A stretch of DNA of 19,428 nucleotides from Ruminococcaceae bacterium UBA7067 (GTDB taxonomy: Bacteria; Bacillota; Clostridia; Oscillospirales; Acutalibacteraceae). The notes under the pieces were generated by a model. The model saw nothing but the letters and a program-made list of their open reading frames with translations. It ran no database searches and was not told the DNA's origin. This document shows, one piece after another, positions 7,020 through 14,744 of this stretch; position 1 is the stretch's first letter, and the number at the start of each line of letters is the position of its first letter. A program made the position numbers and the translations under genes. The stretch spans positions 9,919 through 29,346 of the forward strand of contig DKZT01000055.1 in assembly GCA_002493755.1 (NCBI GenBank), read 5' to 3'.

Positions 7020-8783
7020 ATGGCAAACAGCAATGTAATATACGGCATTAACGGCCCTGTTGTTACCGTGAAAAATGCCAAGGAATTTTCGATGATGGAA
7101 ATGGTCTATGTCGGCAGGGAAAAGCTTGTAGGTGAAATCATCGGAATTACACAGGACACTACAACCGTACAGGTTTATGAGGAAACCTCAGGCTTAAAGC
7201 CGGGCGACCCGATTGTGGGCACAGGCGCGCCGATGAACGTAACCCTCGGCCCGGGAATACTTGACAACATATTCGACGGTATCGAAAGACCGCTTTCCGA
7301 AATTGAAAAAACCTCGGGCGCATTTATTTCAAGAGGTGCAAGCGTGCCGTCGCTTGACCCCGATAAAAAGTGGAACGTCACAATCAAGGTTAAGCCGGGC
7401 GATAAGCTTTTCGGCGGACAGATATATGCAACTCTGCCCGAAACACCGATAATTGAGCATCGTCTGCTTGTTCCTCCGCTCATTAAGGAGTGCGAGGTTG
7501 TAAGCGTAAAGCCGAACGGTGAATACACCCTTAACGACACAATCGTAACCGTTAAGGACGAAAGTGGCAGGGAAACTGAGCTTACGCTCTGCCAGAAGTG
7601 GCCGATCAGAACACCGCGTCCTGTTAAGAACAGGCTCTCGGCTTCAATTCCGCTTATAACGGGTCAGAGAGTTATAGATACGCTGTTCCCGATTGCAAAG
7701 GGCGGTACAGCCGCAATTCCGGGCGGCTTCGGCACAGGAAAAACAATGACTCAGCACCAGCTTGCAAAGTGGTGCGACGCAGATATTATTATCTATGTAG
7801 GCTGCGGCGAGAGAGGCAACGAGATGAGCCAGGTTTTGCAGGAGTTCTCGGAGCTTATTGACCCGAAGTCGAACCGCCCTATGACAGACAGAACGGTGCT
7901 TATCGCAAACACCTCGAATATGCCTGTTGCGGCTCGAGAGGCTTCAATTTACACAGGCGTTACGCTTGCCGAATACTACCGCGATATGGGCTACAACTGC
8001 GCAATAATGGCTGACTCAACCTCTCGTTGGGCAGAGGCTCTGCGTGAGATAAGCGGCAGACTTGAGGAAATGCCTGCCGAGGAGGGCTTCCCGGCTTATC
8101 TGCCGTCAAGACTTTCAGAGTTCTACGAAAGAGCTTGCCTTGCCGACACACTCTGCGGCGCACAAGGCTCAGTTACAATGATTGGCGCGGTGTCGCCGCA
8201 GGGCGGCGATATGAGCGAGCCTGTCACACAGAACACAAAGCGTTTTACGCGCTGCTTCTGGGCACTTGACAAGGAGCTTGCTTATTCAAGACATTACCCT
8301 GCTATCAACTGGCTGTCAAGCTACAGCGAATATTTCACGGACCTTGACCCCTGGTTTGCACAAAACGCAGGCGAGGACTTTATAAAATACAGAGGCAGAA
8401 TAACCGCACTTTTGCAGGAGGAAAGCTCTCTTATGGAAATCGTCAAGCTTATCGGCTCTGACGTATTGCCTGACGACCAGAAGCTTGTTATCGAAACCTG
8501 CCGTGTTATCAGAGTAGGCTTTTTGCAGCAGAACGCTTTCCACCCCGAGGACACCTATGTTCCGCTTGAAAAGCAGAAGCAGATGATGAAAACAATCCTC
8601 TATCTGCACAAAAAGGCAAAGCACCTTGTAAACGCAGGTATTCCTATTTCAAGGGTGCTTGAAACAGGACTTTTTGACAAGCTGACAAAGATGAAATACG
8701 ATATACCGAACAACAAGCCTGAGATGTTTGAGCAGTACAGAGCCGAAATCAGAGAAAAGCTTGCGGCAGCGGCAAATGCTTGA
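7020..8783 (+). CDS. atpA: V-type ATP synthase catalytic subunit A
   Basis: The 587-residue protein is the nucleotide-hydrolysing subunit; three copies alternate with three B subunits in the head. The P-loop GGFGTGKT lies at residues 235-242 with K241 and T242 for phosphate and magnesium. The catalytic glutamate is E264 in GCGERGNEM. SRWAEALREISGRLEEMPAEEGFPAYLPSRL is the conserved nucleotide-binding core. The long non-homologous insert between the beta-barrel and the P-loop, which separates A from F-type beta, is present (about residues 110-190). The ATG at 7020 is preceded by ACGGAGG at 7005-7011, 8 nt upstream; a TTG directly before it is less likely. It follows subunit E by 18 nt. Length and motifs are complete. 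Confidence 0.97.
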   Translation: MANSNVIYGINGPVVTVKNAKEFSMMEMVYVGREKLVGEIIGITQDTTTVQVYEETSGLKPGDPIVGTGAPMNVTLGPGILDNIFDGIERPLSEIEKTSGAFISRGASVPSLDPDKKWNVTIKVKPGDKLFGGQIYATLPETPIIEHRLLVPPLIKECEVVSVKPNGEYTLNDTIVTVKDESGRETELTLCQKWPIRTPRPVKNRLSASIPLITGQRVIDTLFPIAKGGTAAIPGGFGTGKTMTQHQLAKWCDADIIIYVGCGERGNEMSQVLQEFSELIDPKSNRPMTDRTVLIANTSNMPVAAREASIYTGVTLAEYYRDMGYNCAIMADSTSRWAEALREISGRLEEMPAEEGFPAYLPSRLSEFYERACLADTLCGAQGSVTMIGAVSPQGGDMSEPVTQNTKRFTRCFWALDKELAYSRHYPAINWLSSYSEYFTDLDPWFAQNAGEDFIKYRGRITALLQEESSLMEIVKLIGSDVLPDDQKLVIETCRVIRVGFLQQNAFHPEDTYVPLEKQKQMMKTILYLHKKAKHLVNAGIPISRVLETGLFDKLTKMKYDIPNNKPEMFEQYRAEIREKLAAAANA

Positions 8784-8807
8784 TAAGAGAGAAAGAAGGT
8801 TTTTAAA

Positions 8808-10202
8808 TTGATTATAGATTATGTTGGTGTTAAAGAAATCAATGGCTCTCTTATAGTTATAGACGGCGTTAAGAATGCGTCCTTTGACGAGATTGTTGAA
8901 ATCCGTCTTGACAACGGCACACGCCGTCAGGGCAGAATAGTACAGATGGACGGCGAGCGTATAGTTGTGCAGGTTTTTGAAGGCACAAGAGGACTTTCGC
9001 TTGAAAACACGAGAACAAGGCTTACGGGTCACCCGATGGAGATTGCTCTCTCGCCCGAGATTATCGGCAGAGTGTTTGACGGTGTTGGCAGACCTATTGA
9101 CGGCTTGGGCGAGATTTTCCCCGACAAGAAGGCCGACATCAACGGAACGCCTATAAACCCTGTTTCAAGAGTATATCCGCAGAACTACATCAACACGGGT
9201 ATTTCAACAATAGACACGCTTATGACGCTTATCAGAGGTCAGAAGCTTCCGATATTCTCAGGCTCAGGTATGAGCCACAACGAGCTTGCGGCGCAGATAG
9301 TCCGTCAGGCGAAGATTGCCGATGAGGCGGGACAGGGCTTCTGCGTGGTATTTGCGGCTATGGGCGTTAAAAACGACGTTGCCGATTATTTCCGCCGAAG
9401 CTTTGAGGAAAGCGGAGTATTGCAGAGGGTTGTAATGTTCCTTAACCTCTCAAACGACCCGATTATCGAAAGAACACTTACTCCGAGATGTGCGCTTACT
9501 GCCGCCGAGTACCTTGCGTTTACCCTTAATATGCACGTTCTCGTTATTATGACGGACATCACCTCATATGCCGAGGCTCTGCGTGAGTTCAGCTCATCAA
9601 AGGGTGAGATTCCGGGCAGAAAGGGTTATCCGGGTTATCTCTATTCCGACCTGGCTTCACTTTATGAGCGTGCAGGAATGGTTAAAGGCTCGACAGGCTC
9701 GGTAACTCAGATTCCTATTCTTACAATGCCTAATGACGATATTACGCACCCGATCCCCGATTTGACAGGCTATATCACCGAGGGTCAGATTGTTCTTGAC
9801 AGAGCGCTTCAGGGTCAGGGACTTTATCCGCCTGTGTCTGTTCTGCCGTCACTTTCCCGTCTGATGAAGGACGGCATCGGCGAGGGCTTTACAAGGGCAG
9901 ACCACCCGGCTCTGCAAAACCAGCTTTTTGCATCGGTTGCAAAGGTTTACAGCGCAAGAAGCCTTGCCTCGGTTATCGGCGAGGAGGAGCTGTCGCCGAC
10001 AGATAAGAAGTATATCCAGTTCGGCAAGCTGTTTGAGGAGTATTTTGTAAATCAGGGAGCTTCAACAAACCGCACGATTGATGAAAGCCTTGATCTCGGC
10101 TGGAAGCTTCTCGGCACTCTGCCGAGAGCAGAGCTTGACCGTGTTGACGACGCTGTTCTCGATAAATATTACAAGGAAACCTCGCCGGAGGACTTCAATT
10201 AA
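8808..10202 (+). CDS. atpB: V-type ATP synthase regulatory subunit B
   Basis: At 464 residues this is full-length subunit B, the non-catalytic partner of A that shapes the nucleotide site and anchors the peripheral stalks. It has the B hallmarks YVGVKEINGSLIVIDGV at the N-terminus, RVFDGVGRPIDGL, and a degenerate P-loop SGSGMSHNEL (151-160) lacking the GKT of A. TDITSYAEALREFSSSKGEIPGRKGYPGYLYSDLASLYERAG is also highly conserved. The start is TTG at 8808, served by GAAAGAAGG at 8791-8799, 8 nt away; no ATG fits the alignment of the conserved N-terminus. The gap from atpA is 24 nt. No anomalies beyond the TTG start. Confidence 0.97.
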   Translation: MIIDYVGVKEINGSLIVIDGVKNASFDEIVEIRLDNGTRRQGRIVQMDGERIVVQVFEGTRGLSLENTRTRLTGHPMEIALSPEIIGRVFDGVGRPIDGLGEIFPDKKADINGTPINPVSRVYPQNYINTGISTIDTLMTLIRGQKLPIFSGSGMSHNELAAQIVRQAKIADEAGQGFCVVFAAMGVKNDVADYFRRSFEESGVLQRVVMFLNLSNDPIIERTLTPRCALTAAEYLAFTLNMHVLVIMTDITSYAEALREFSSSKGEIPGRKGYPGYLYSDLASLYERAGMVKGSTGSVTQIPILTMPNDDITHPIPDLTGYITEGQIVLDRALQGQGLYPPVSVLPSLSRLMKDGIGEGFTRADHPALQNQLFASVAKVYSARSLASVIGEEELSPTDKKYIQFGKLFEEYFVNQGASTNRTIDESLDLGWKLLGTLPRAELDRVDDAVLDKYYKETSPEDFN

Positions 10203-10225
10203 GCTAAACTAAGGTGGTGAATATT

Positions 10226-10849
10226 GTGGGTTCACAGGTTACTGCAACTAAGGGCAATTTAATGAGCTCGAAAAAGACCCTTGCACTTGCCAGAATGGGT
10301 TATGCGCTGCTCGATAAAAAACGCAATATTCTTATTCGTGAAATGATGACCCTTATAGACAGGGCGAACGAAATACAGGGCAAGATTGACGACGCTTACA
10401 GCGAAGCTTACCTTGCATTGCAGAGAGCCAACATTCTCTCAGGCTTTTGTGATGAAATTGCAAGAAGCGTGCCGCTTGAGAACAGCCTTAAGCTCTCATA
10501 CAGAAGCGTAATGGGCGTGGAAATCCCGATTGTTTCAATGCAGGAGGAAAGCACGCCGCAGCTTCACTACGGACTTTTCAACACAAGCTCGCCGCTTGAT
10601 GACGCATACCTTAAGTTCAACGAGGTTAAGGTGTTCACAACAGAGCTTGCCGAGGTTGAAAACAGCGTTTACAGGCTTGCAAATTCCATCAAGAAAACGC
10701 AGAAGCGAGCGAATGCGCTTAAGAATATTATGATACCGAAGTTTGAGGCTGACGTTAAGTTTATTACGGAGGCTCTGGAGGAAAAGGAGAGAGAGGAATT
10801 CTCCCGCCTTAAGGTTATCAAAAAGCAAAAGTCACAGCAGGACGAATAA
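10226..10849 (+). CDS. atpD: V-type ATP synthase subunit D (central rotor shaft)
   Basis: This 207-residue protein is the rotor axle that turns inside the A3B3 head. The N-terminal helix (QVTATKGNLMSSKKTLALARMGYALLDKKRNIL) and the C-terminal helix (about residues 130-205, ending in a Lys/Glu-rich tail) form the long coiled coil, as in all D subunits. The GTG at 10226 is preferred because AAGGTGG at 10211-10217 lies 8 nt upstream and the resulting N-terminus has the family length. GTG codons at 10214 and 10217 lie inside the ribosome binding site itself. The last gene of the operon, it lies 23 nt after atpB and is followed by a terminator. Confidence 0.94.
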   Translation: MGSQVTATKGNLMSSKKTLALARMGYALLDKKRNILIREMMTLIDRANEIQGKIDDAYSEAYLALQRANILSGFCDEIARSVPLENSLKLSYRSVMGVEIPIVSMQEESTPQLHYGLFNTSSPLDDAYLKFNEVKVFTTELAEVENSVYRLANSIKKTQKRANALKNIMIPKFEADVKFITEALEEKEREEFSRLKVIKKQKSQQDE

Positions 10850-10868
10850 AATAAAAAGATTGGCAATT

Positions 10869-10905
10869 ATATTTCCGGCGGTTATCTGTCGGAAATATTT
10901 TTATT
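10869..10905 (+). terminator. Rho-independent terminator of the V-type ATPase operon
   Basis: ATATTTCCG (10869-10877) and CGGAAATAT (10890-10898) form a perfect 9-bp stem with a 12-nt loop, followed by TTTTATTTG. It starts 20 nt after the atpD stop codon. Confidence 0.75.
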
Positions 10906-10933
10906 TGCCTTTTCGCTCTTCCTGTGCTAAACT
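10905..10933 (+). promoter_or_regulatory. Likely promoter of the NusG-II / Gx transporter pair
   Basis: TTGCCT at 10905-10910 (four of six matches) and TAAACT at 10928-10933 (four of six) are separated by 17 nt. TGC before the -10 makes it an extended -10. It lies just after the ATPase terminator and 26 nt before the next start codon. The match is moderate. Confidence 0.45.
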
Positions 10934-10958
10934 AAACCCGAAACGGAGGGGAGAGCGA

Positions 10959-11348
10959 GTGAGAAGGTTTGAAAAAATGCCGTTGTTCGCAAGGGCGGAT
11001 ATTATCATAATCCTGCTTGTGGCACTGCTTGCGCTTGCATCCGTTTTATTTGCGTTCGGCGGTAACGGCTCTCCAAAATACGCTTCCGTAAAGCTGAACG
11101 GCAAAGCTAAAGCCGAATATTCTCTTGACAGAACAGGCGAATATGAATTATCGGGCGAAAACGGTATTACTCTTACGCTTGTTATCGAAAAGGACGGAGT
11201 GTCCGTTCGTCACGCCGAATGCCCCGATAAGCTTTGCGAAAAAACTGGAAAGATAAGTGGAGCAGGGCAGAGTATAATATGCCTGCCTGCTAAAATCTCA
11301 ATCTCCCTTGAGGGCGGCTCAGAGGAAATTGACGCGGCGGTGGGGTGA
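10959..11348 (+). CDS. NusG domain II-containing membrane-anchored protein
   Basis: The 129-residue protein has a short basic N-terminus, one transmembrane segment at about 14-33 and an external beta-rich domain with the NusG_II signature: H85-x2-C88-P-D-K-x-C93-x2-TG, then C108-LP. Despite the name, this family lacks the transcription-factor NGN domain and its function is not settled. The GTG at 10959 is chosen because GGAGGGGA at 10945-10952 lies 6 nt upstream; the frame is open further back only through the terminator and subunit D. It lies 4 nt before the Gx transporter gene. As I recall, such pairs occur in flavin-based extracellular electron transfer loci (EetA/EetB type); that link is not shown by this window. 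Confidence 0.82.
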   Translation: MRRFEKMPLFARADIIIILLVALLALASVLFAFGGNGSPKYASVKLNGKAKAEYSLDRTGEYELSGENGITLTLVIEKDGVSVRHAECPDKLCEKTGKISGAGQSIICLPAKISISLEGGSEEIDAAVG

Positions 11349-11352
11349 TGTG

Positions 11353-11886
11353 ATGAACAACAGCAGATCTTATTTTATTACACGCTGTGCGCTTTTGTGC
11401 GCCGTTGCGGTTGTGCTTTCAATGCTTGAATCAATGCTGCCTGCTCCGGTTTTTCTCGTGCCGGGCTGCAGGCTGGGACTTTCAAACCTTGCAATAATTA
11501 TTGCAATACCTGTTATCGGAAGCGGCGGTGCGTTATCGGTTGCGCTCGTCAAGTCAATGCTTATTCTTATCACAAGGGGTGTCACCGCCGGAGTGATGAG
11601 CCTTGCGGGCGGTATGCTGAGCCTTTGTGTTATGATATTGCTTTTTCGCTGTAAACGCTTCGGCTTTGTTGGAGCGTCGGTTGCCGGTGCGGCGGTGCAT
11701 AATACGGCGCAGCTTGCTGTCGCCGCCTTGCTGATGTCGGATATCCGTGTTTTCTCGTTTTTGTGGCTGTATCTTCTGCTGTCGATTGTAACGGGTGCGC
11801 TGACGGGAACAGCGGCAGGGATAATTATTCCGCCGCTGATTAAGGTTTTAAAAATAAATGATAAAACAGCAGGACGGAGCGGTTAG
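11353..11886 (+). CDS. Gx transporter family protein (Hpre_diP_synt_I family membrane protein)
   Basis: A 177-residue, strongly hydrophobic protein with about five or six membrane helices. LSMLESMLPAPVFLVPGCRLGLSNLAIIIAI is the hallmark opening, and GAAVHNTAQLAVA is another conserved segment. Databases often label the family heptaprenyl diphosphate synthase component I, but it looks like a small membrane transport component rather than an enzyme. The ATG at 11353 is preferred; a GTG at 11350 directly before it is possible. The only ribosome-binding-like sequence is the G-rich end of the upstream gene, and a 4-nt gap suggests translational coupling to the NusG-II gene. The 3' end of the gene lies inside the terminator stem. 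Confidence 0.85.
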   Translation: MNNSRSYFITRCALLCAVAVVLSMLESMLPAPVFLVPGCRLGLSNLAIIIAIPVIGSGGALSVALVKSMLILITRGVTAGVMSLAGGMLSLCVMILLFRCKRFGFVGASVAGAAVHNTAQLAVAALLMSDIRVFSFLWLYLLLSIVTGALTGTAAGIIIPPLIKVLKINDKTAGRSG

Positions 11887-11903
11887 CTTCATCCTGCTGT
11901 TTT
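11863..11903. terminator. Terminator after the Gx transporter gene, likely bidirectional
   Basis: AAAACAGCAGGA (11863-11874) and TCCTGCTGTTTT (11892-11903) form a perfect 12-bp stem with a 17-nt loop that contains the stop codon at 11884-11886. The A-tract and T-tract ends serve both strands, so it can also stop hisF transcription coming from the right. Confidence 0.75.
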
Positions 11904-11981
11904 GATAAGTAAAATTGTATATTTTAGCATAGAATTTGTGCTTGCACCGCAGTTCCCTACAACCTTGCGTCCAAATCTCTC

Positions 11982-12003
11982 CACTCTTCACTCTTCACTC
12001 TTG
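11982..12003 (-). repeat. Short-period tract next to the hisF stop codon
   Basis: CTCTTCA/CTCTTGA units occur three times in a row just downstream of the hisF 3' end. No gene lies between the terminator (to 11903) and the hisF stop. The tract resembles in style the other short-period tracts at 6331-6364 and 12920-12955. Confidence 0.35.
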
Positions 12004-12007
12004 ACAT

Positions 12008-12763
12008 TCATTTCCTTACAGGGATTCCTTTTCCGTCAAGATACTCCTTAAGAGTCGGTATCGGAATTTCGCCGAAGTGAAACAGCGAAGCCGCAAGCAC
12101 AGCGTCTGCCTTGCCCTCGGTGAACGCGTCATAAAAATGCCCAAGCGCTCCTGCGCCGCCTGAAGCGATAACAGGTATTCCAACGCTCTCCGATACGGCT
12201 TTTGTCAGCTCTAAATCATAGCCCTGCTTTTGTCCGTCGCAGTCCATACTTGTCAGCAGTATTTCGCCTGCTCCTCTTTTTTCGGCTTCAACCGCCCACT
12301 TAACAGCGTCCATTCCAACAGGAATTCGTCCGCCGTTGATGTAAACCTCCCAGCTGTCGCCAGTGCGCTTTGCGTCTATGGCACATACAACGCACTGACT
12401 GCCGAATTTATAAGCCGCCTCGTTTATAATGTCGGGATTTTTAACAGCCGCAGAGTTTACCGAAACCTTGTCTGCTCCTGCTCTCAGAATATCGGTGAAA
12501 TCGTCAACCGTTCTTATTCCGCCGCCGACCGTGAACGGAATAAAAATACTGTTTGCCACTGCGCTTACCATATCGGTGACAATCGCGCGTGAATCGCTTG
12601 ATGCGGTAATGTCGAGAAAGACAAGCTCGTCAGCGCCCTGCTTGTCATAGGCGACAGCCGTCTCAACAGGGTCGCCTGCGTCACGCAGGTTTACAAAGCT
12701 CGTTCCCTTTACAACTCTTCCGTCCTTAACGTCAAGGCACGGTATAATTCTTTTAGCGTACAT
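12008..12763 (-). CDS. hisF: Imidazole glycerol phosphate synthase, cyclase subunit HisF
   Basis: HisF uses ammonia delivered by HisH to convert PRFAR into imidazole glycerol phosphate and AICAR in histidine synthesis. The 251-residue protein has the normal length and a complete (beta/alpha)8 barrel. The catalytic aspartates are D11 (IIPCLDVKDGRVVKG) and D130 (CAIDAKR), placed exactly as in the family. Phosphate-binding motifs TVGGGIRT and VIASGGAGALGHF are present, as is LTSMDCDG. AGAGG (complement of 12771-12775) lies 7 nt before the ATG. Its partner hisH is upstream on the same strand, 230 bp away, with repeat DNA between. Other his genes are not in the window. Confidence 0.97.
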   Translation of the reverse strand: MYAKRIIPCLDVKDGRVVKGTSFVNLRDAGDPVETAVAYDKQGADELVFLDITASSDSRAIVTDMVSAVANSIFIPFTVGGGIRTVDDFTDILRAGADKVSVNSAAVKNPDIINEAAYKFGSQCVVCAIDAKRTGDSWEVYINGGRIPVGMDAVKWAVEAEKRGAGEILLTSMDCDGQKQGYDLELTKAVSESVGIPVIASGGAGALGHFYDAFTEGKADAVLAASLFHFGEIPIPTLKEYLDGKGIPVRK

Positions 12764-12823
12764 ATCAAAACCTCTTTGTATACTAATCGGATGTTAGTTT
12801 TCTGATTATCCCTTTAAATAAGC

Positions 12824-12960
12824 AGTTTTGAGTTAATGCAGAATTCAGAATGCATAATGCATAATTGTGGTTGTCGCCGCTTTGCGGCTCATTAATTAAT
12901 AATAACTCGTTACGAAATTCATCTTCAATCTCAACTTTAAACTCAAAACTCAATTATCGT
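12824..12960 (-). repeat. Composite dispersed repeat between hisH and hisF
   Basis: On the minus strand the 19-nt module GAGCCGCAAAGCGGCGACA (12872-12890) is followed by an AT-rich tract with repeated ATTATGCA and ATTCTG units (12838-12866). It is preceded by a run of AACTCA-like units (about 12925-12955). The module is identical to that at 6302-6320. No ORF with gene character is found in 12764-12993, so this gap is repeat DNA plus the hisF ribosome binding site. Confidence 0.55.
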
Positions 12961-12993
12961 TTAGCTTGCTTAAGGGGATAACCATATTTCGTT

Positions 12994-13611
12994 TTATTCA
13001 TTAGTCATTGCAACAAAATTTTCAAGCATCTTAAGACCTACACTGCCGCTTTTTTCAGGGTGAAATTGAGTTGCGATAATGTTGCCGTATTCCACTGCGG
13101 CGTCAATTTTAGTGCCGTAGTTTGTTGTTGCGGCGACAATAGAGCTGTCATCAGCGGTCAGATAGTATGAGTGAACAAAATAAACGTAGCTTTCATCGGG
13201 AATACCCTTGAAAATACCGTCACGCTTTTTTATGCTTATTGAGTTCCAGCCCATATGAGGGATTTTTAATGAGCCGTTATTGCTCGGGATTTTTGTTATA
13301 CTGCCGCCCAGCAGAGAAAGACCCTGCGCGCCTGCGCTTTCCTCGCTTTCGGAAAAAAGCAGGTGCAACCCTAAGCAAATCCCAAGAAACGGCTTGCCGC
13401 TCTCAGCGTAATCCTTAACGGCTTCAACAAGCCTGCTTTTCGCCATACAGTCCATAGCGTCACCAAATGAGCCGACACCGGGCAGTATTGCGCCGTCACA
13501 TTTAAAAAGCTCCTCGCGGCTGTCAACGATTTTGCAGTCTGAGCCGATAAATTTCAGCGCCTTATATACGCTTTGCAGATTTCCTGCGCCGTAGTCGATT
13601 ATGCCAATCAT
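12994..13611 (-). CDS. hisH: Imidazole glycerol phosphate synthase, glutaminase subunit HisH
   Basis: A class I glutamine amidotransferase of 205 residues that releases ammonia from glutamine for HisF. The catalytic triad is visible: nucleophile C79 in GICLGLH, then H184 and E186 in TQFHPEKSG. The oxyanion strand PGVGSFGDAM (44-53) and the N-terminal IGIIDYGAGNLQSV are typical, as is HMGWN (119-123). GAGGGG (complement of 13619-13624) lies 7 nt before the ATG. It is the first gene of the minus-strand pair and diverges from the RpiR-type gene. I could not find a convincing minus-strand promoter in the intergenic region. Full-length, no odd residues. Confidence 0.97.
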   Translation of the reverse strand: MIGIIDYGAGNLQSVYKALKFIGSDCKIVDSREELFKCDGAILPGVGSFGDAMDCMAKSRLVEAVKDYAESGKPFLGICLGLHLLFSESEESAGAQGLSLLGGSITKIPSNNGSLKIPHMGWNSISIKKRDGIFKGIPDESYVYFVHSYYLTADDSSIVAATTNYGTKIDAAVEYGNIIATQFHPEKSGSVGLKMLENFVAMTNE

Positions 13612-13728
13612 ATATTTTCCCCTCGCTTAAATTCGCCTGAAATTTTCTTCATTTTACCATACAAATGCAGTCCTTGCAAACATAAATTGCATTTATTTCT
13701 AAAAAATGCGTTATTTAAAGCCGAGATT

Positions 13729-13761
13729 GCCTAAAATACATTTGCGTATGAAAGTTTAGGC
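13729..13761. promoter_or_regulatory. Inverted repeat in the divergent hisH/rpiR region, possible operator
   Basis: GCCTAAA (13729-13735) and TTTAGGC (13755-13761) are perfect inverted half-sites 19 nt apart, ending 9 nt before the -35 of the candidate rpiR promoter. A second pair, AAATGCA (13663-13669) and TGCATTT (13688-13694), lies nearer hisH. Either could bind a dimeric regulator such as the adjacent RpiR-type protein. The repeats are seen; binding is inferred. Confidence 0.35.
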
Positions 13762-13770
13762 TGATTTTAC

Positions 13771-13799
13771 TTGATTTTAATCCTGATTTGTATTACACT
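13771..13799 (+). promoter_or_regulatory. Candidate promoter of the rpiR-baiN-cmk-plsC-ispH/S1 operon
   Basis: TTGATT (13771-13776, four of six) and TACACT (13794-13799, four of six) are separated by 17 nt in AT-rich DNA, about 49 nt before the start codon. Nothing better is visible upstream of the gene. Confidence 0.5.
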
Positions 13800-13847
13800 T
13801 AATATGTTTAATTATGTTCAAAATCAATTTTTTGCAGGGTGACAAAA

Positions 13848-14744
13848 ATGGAGCATTTATTTACAAAAATTGAAAATATGAGAAGCAAGCTGTCCAAGGG
13901 GCAGAAGCGCATTGCGGAATATATAGAGGAGCATTATGATAAGGCGGCTTTTATGACTGCATCAAAGCTCGGCGAAACGGTAGGGGTAAGCGAATCAACC
14001 GTTGTCCGCTTTGCCGTTGAAATAGGCTATGACGGCTACCCGAAGCTTCAAAAGGCTATGCAGGAGCTTATCAAGGATAAGCTGACCTCCGTGCAGAGAA
14101 TCGAGGTTACAAGCACACGCTTCGGCGATGATAATATACTTGAAAGCGTACTCAATCAGGATATTGAGAAGATTAAACGCACCATTGACGAAATATCGCA
14201 CGAGGACTTCAATGCGGCTGTAAAGGCTATTGTGGAGGCGAAGAATATCTACATTTTCGCTGTCAGAAGCTCCTCGGCTCTTGCAAATTTCCTCGGCTAT
14301 TATTTCGACCTCATCTTCGGTAATGTCCGTGTTGTCAGCACAACAAGCAAGATTGAGATTTACGAAAAGCTTTTGCACATAAACGAAAACGACGTCATTA
14401 TCGGCATCAGCTTTCCGCGCTATTCAAAAACGGCGGTTGAGGGAATGAAATTCGCCTCCGACCGCAACGCCTCGGTTATTGCTATAACCGACAGTATGAT
14501 TTCTCCGCTTGTCGCTCCTGCCGACCATGTTCTGCTTGCAAGCAGTGATATGGCGTCTATTGTCGATTCTCTTGTCGCGCCGCTGAGCCTTATCAACGCG
14601 CTTATAGTTGCGACTGTTCTGGCTAAAAAGGCAAGCGTGGAAAGCACATTCCAGCGGCTTGAAACCTACTGGGATAAATATGACGTTTACGCAAAAACCT
14701 CCGAGATTGCAAAAAACACAGAAGAAAAAGAGGAGAAGAAATGA
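13848..14744 (+). CDS. MurR/RpiR family transcriptional regulator with SIS domain
   Basis: This 298-residue protein has the RpiR layout. An N-terminal HTH_6 domain occupies about 1-77, with the recognition region LGETVGVSESTVVRFAVEIGYDGYPKLQ at 41-68. A C-terminal SIS domain (about 125-255) contains IYIFAVRSSSALANFLG and IGISFPRYSKTAVEGMKFA, normally a sugar-phosphate sensor. The C-terminal tail is Lys/Glu-rich and disordered. The ATG at 13848 follows AGGGTG (13836-13841) at 6 nt; a GTG at 13839 lies within that site and is less likely. The gene ends in an ATGA overlap with the next. Neighbours are housekeeping genes rather than sugar genes, so its ligand and targets are unclear; it may regulate its own operon. 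Confidence 0.9.
   Translation: MEHLFTKIENMRSKLSKGQKRIAEYIEEHYDKAAFMTASKLGETVGVSESTVVRFAVEIGYDGYPKLQKAMQELIKDKLTSVQRIEVTSTRFGDDNILESVLNQDIEKIKRTIDEISHEDFNAAVKAIVEAKNIYIFAVRSSSALANFLGYYFDLIFGNVRVVSTTSKIEIYEKLLHINENDVIIGISFPRYSKTAVEGMKFASDRNASVIAITDSMISPLVAPADHVLLASSDMASIVDSLVAPLSLINALIVATVLAKKASVESTFQRLETYWDKYDVYAKTSEIAKNTEEKEEKK

Noticed and set aside
9250..9300. Loss of the P-loop in subunit B as a defect
   Set aside because: A degenerate P-loop (SGSGMSHNEL) is the normal state of V-type B subunits, which are non-catalytic.
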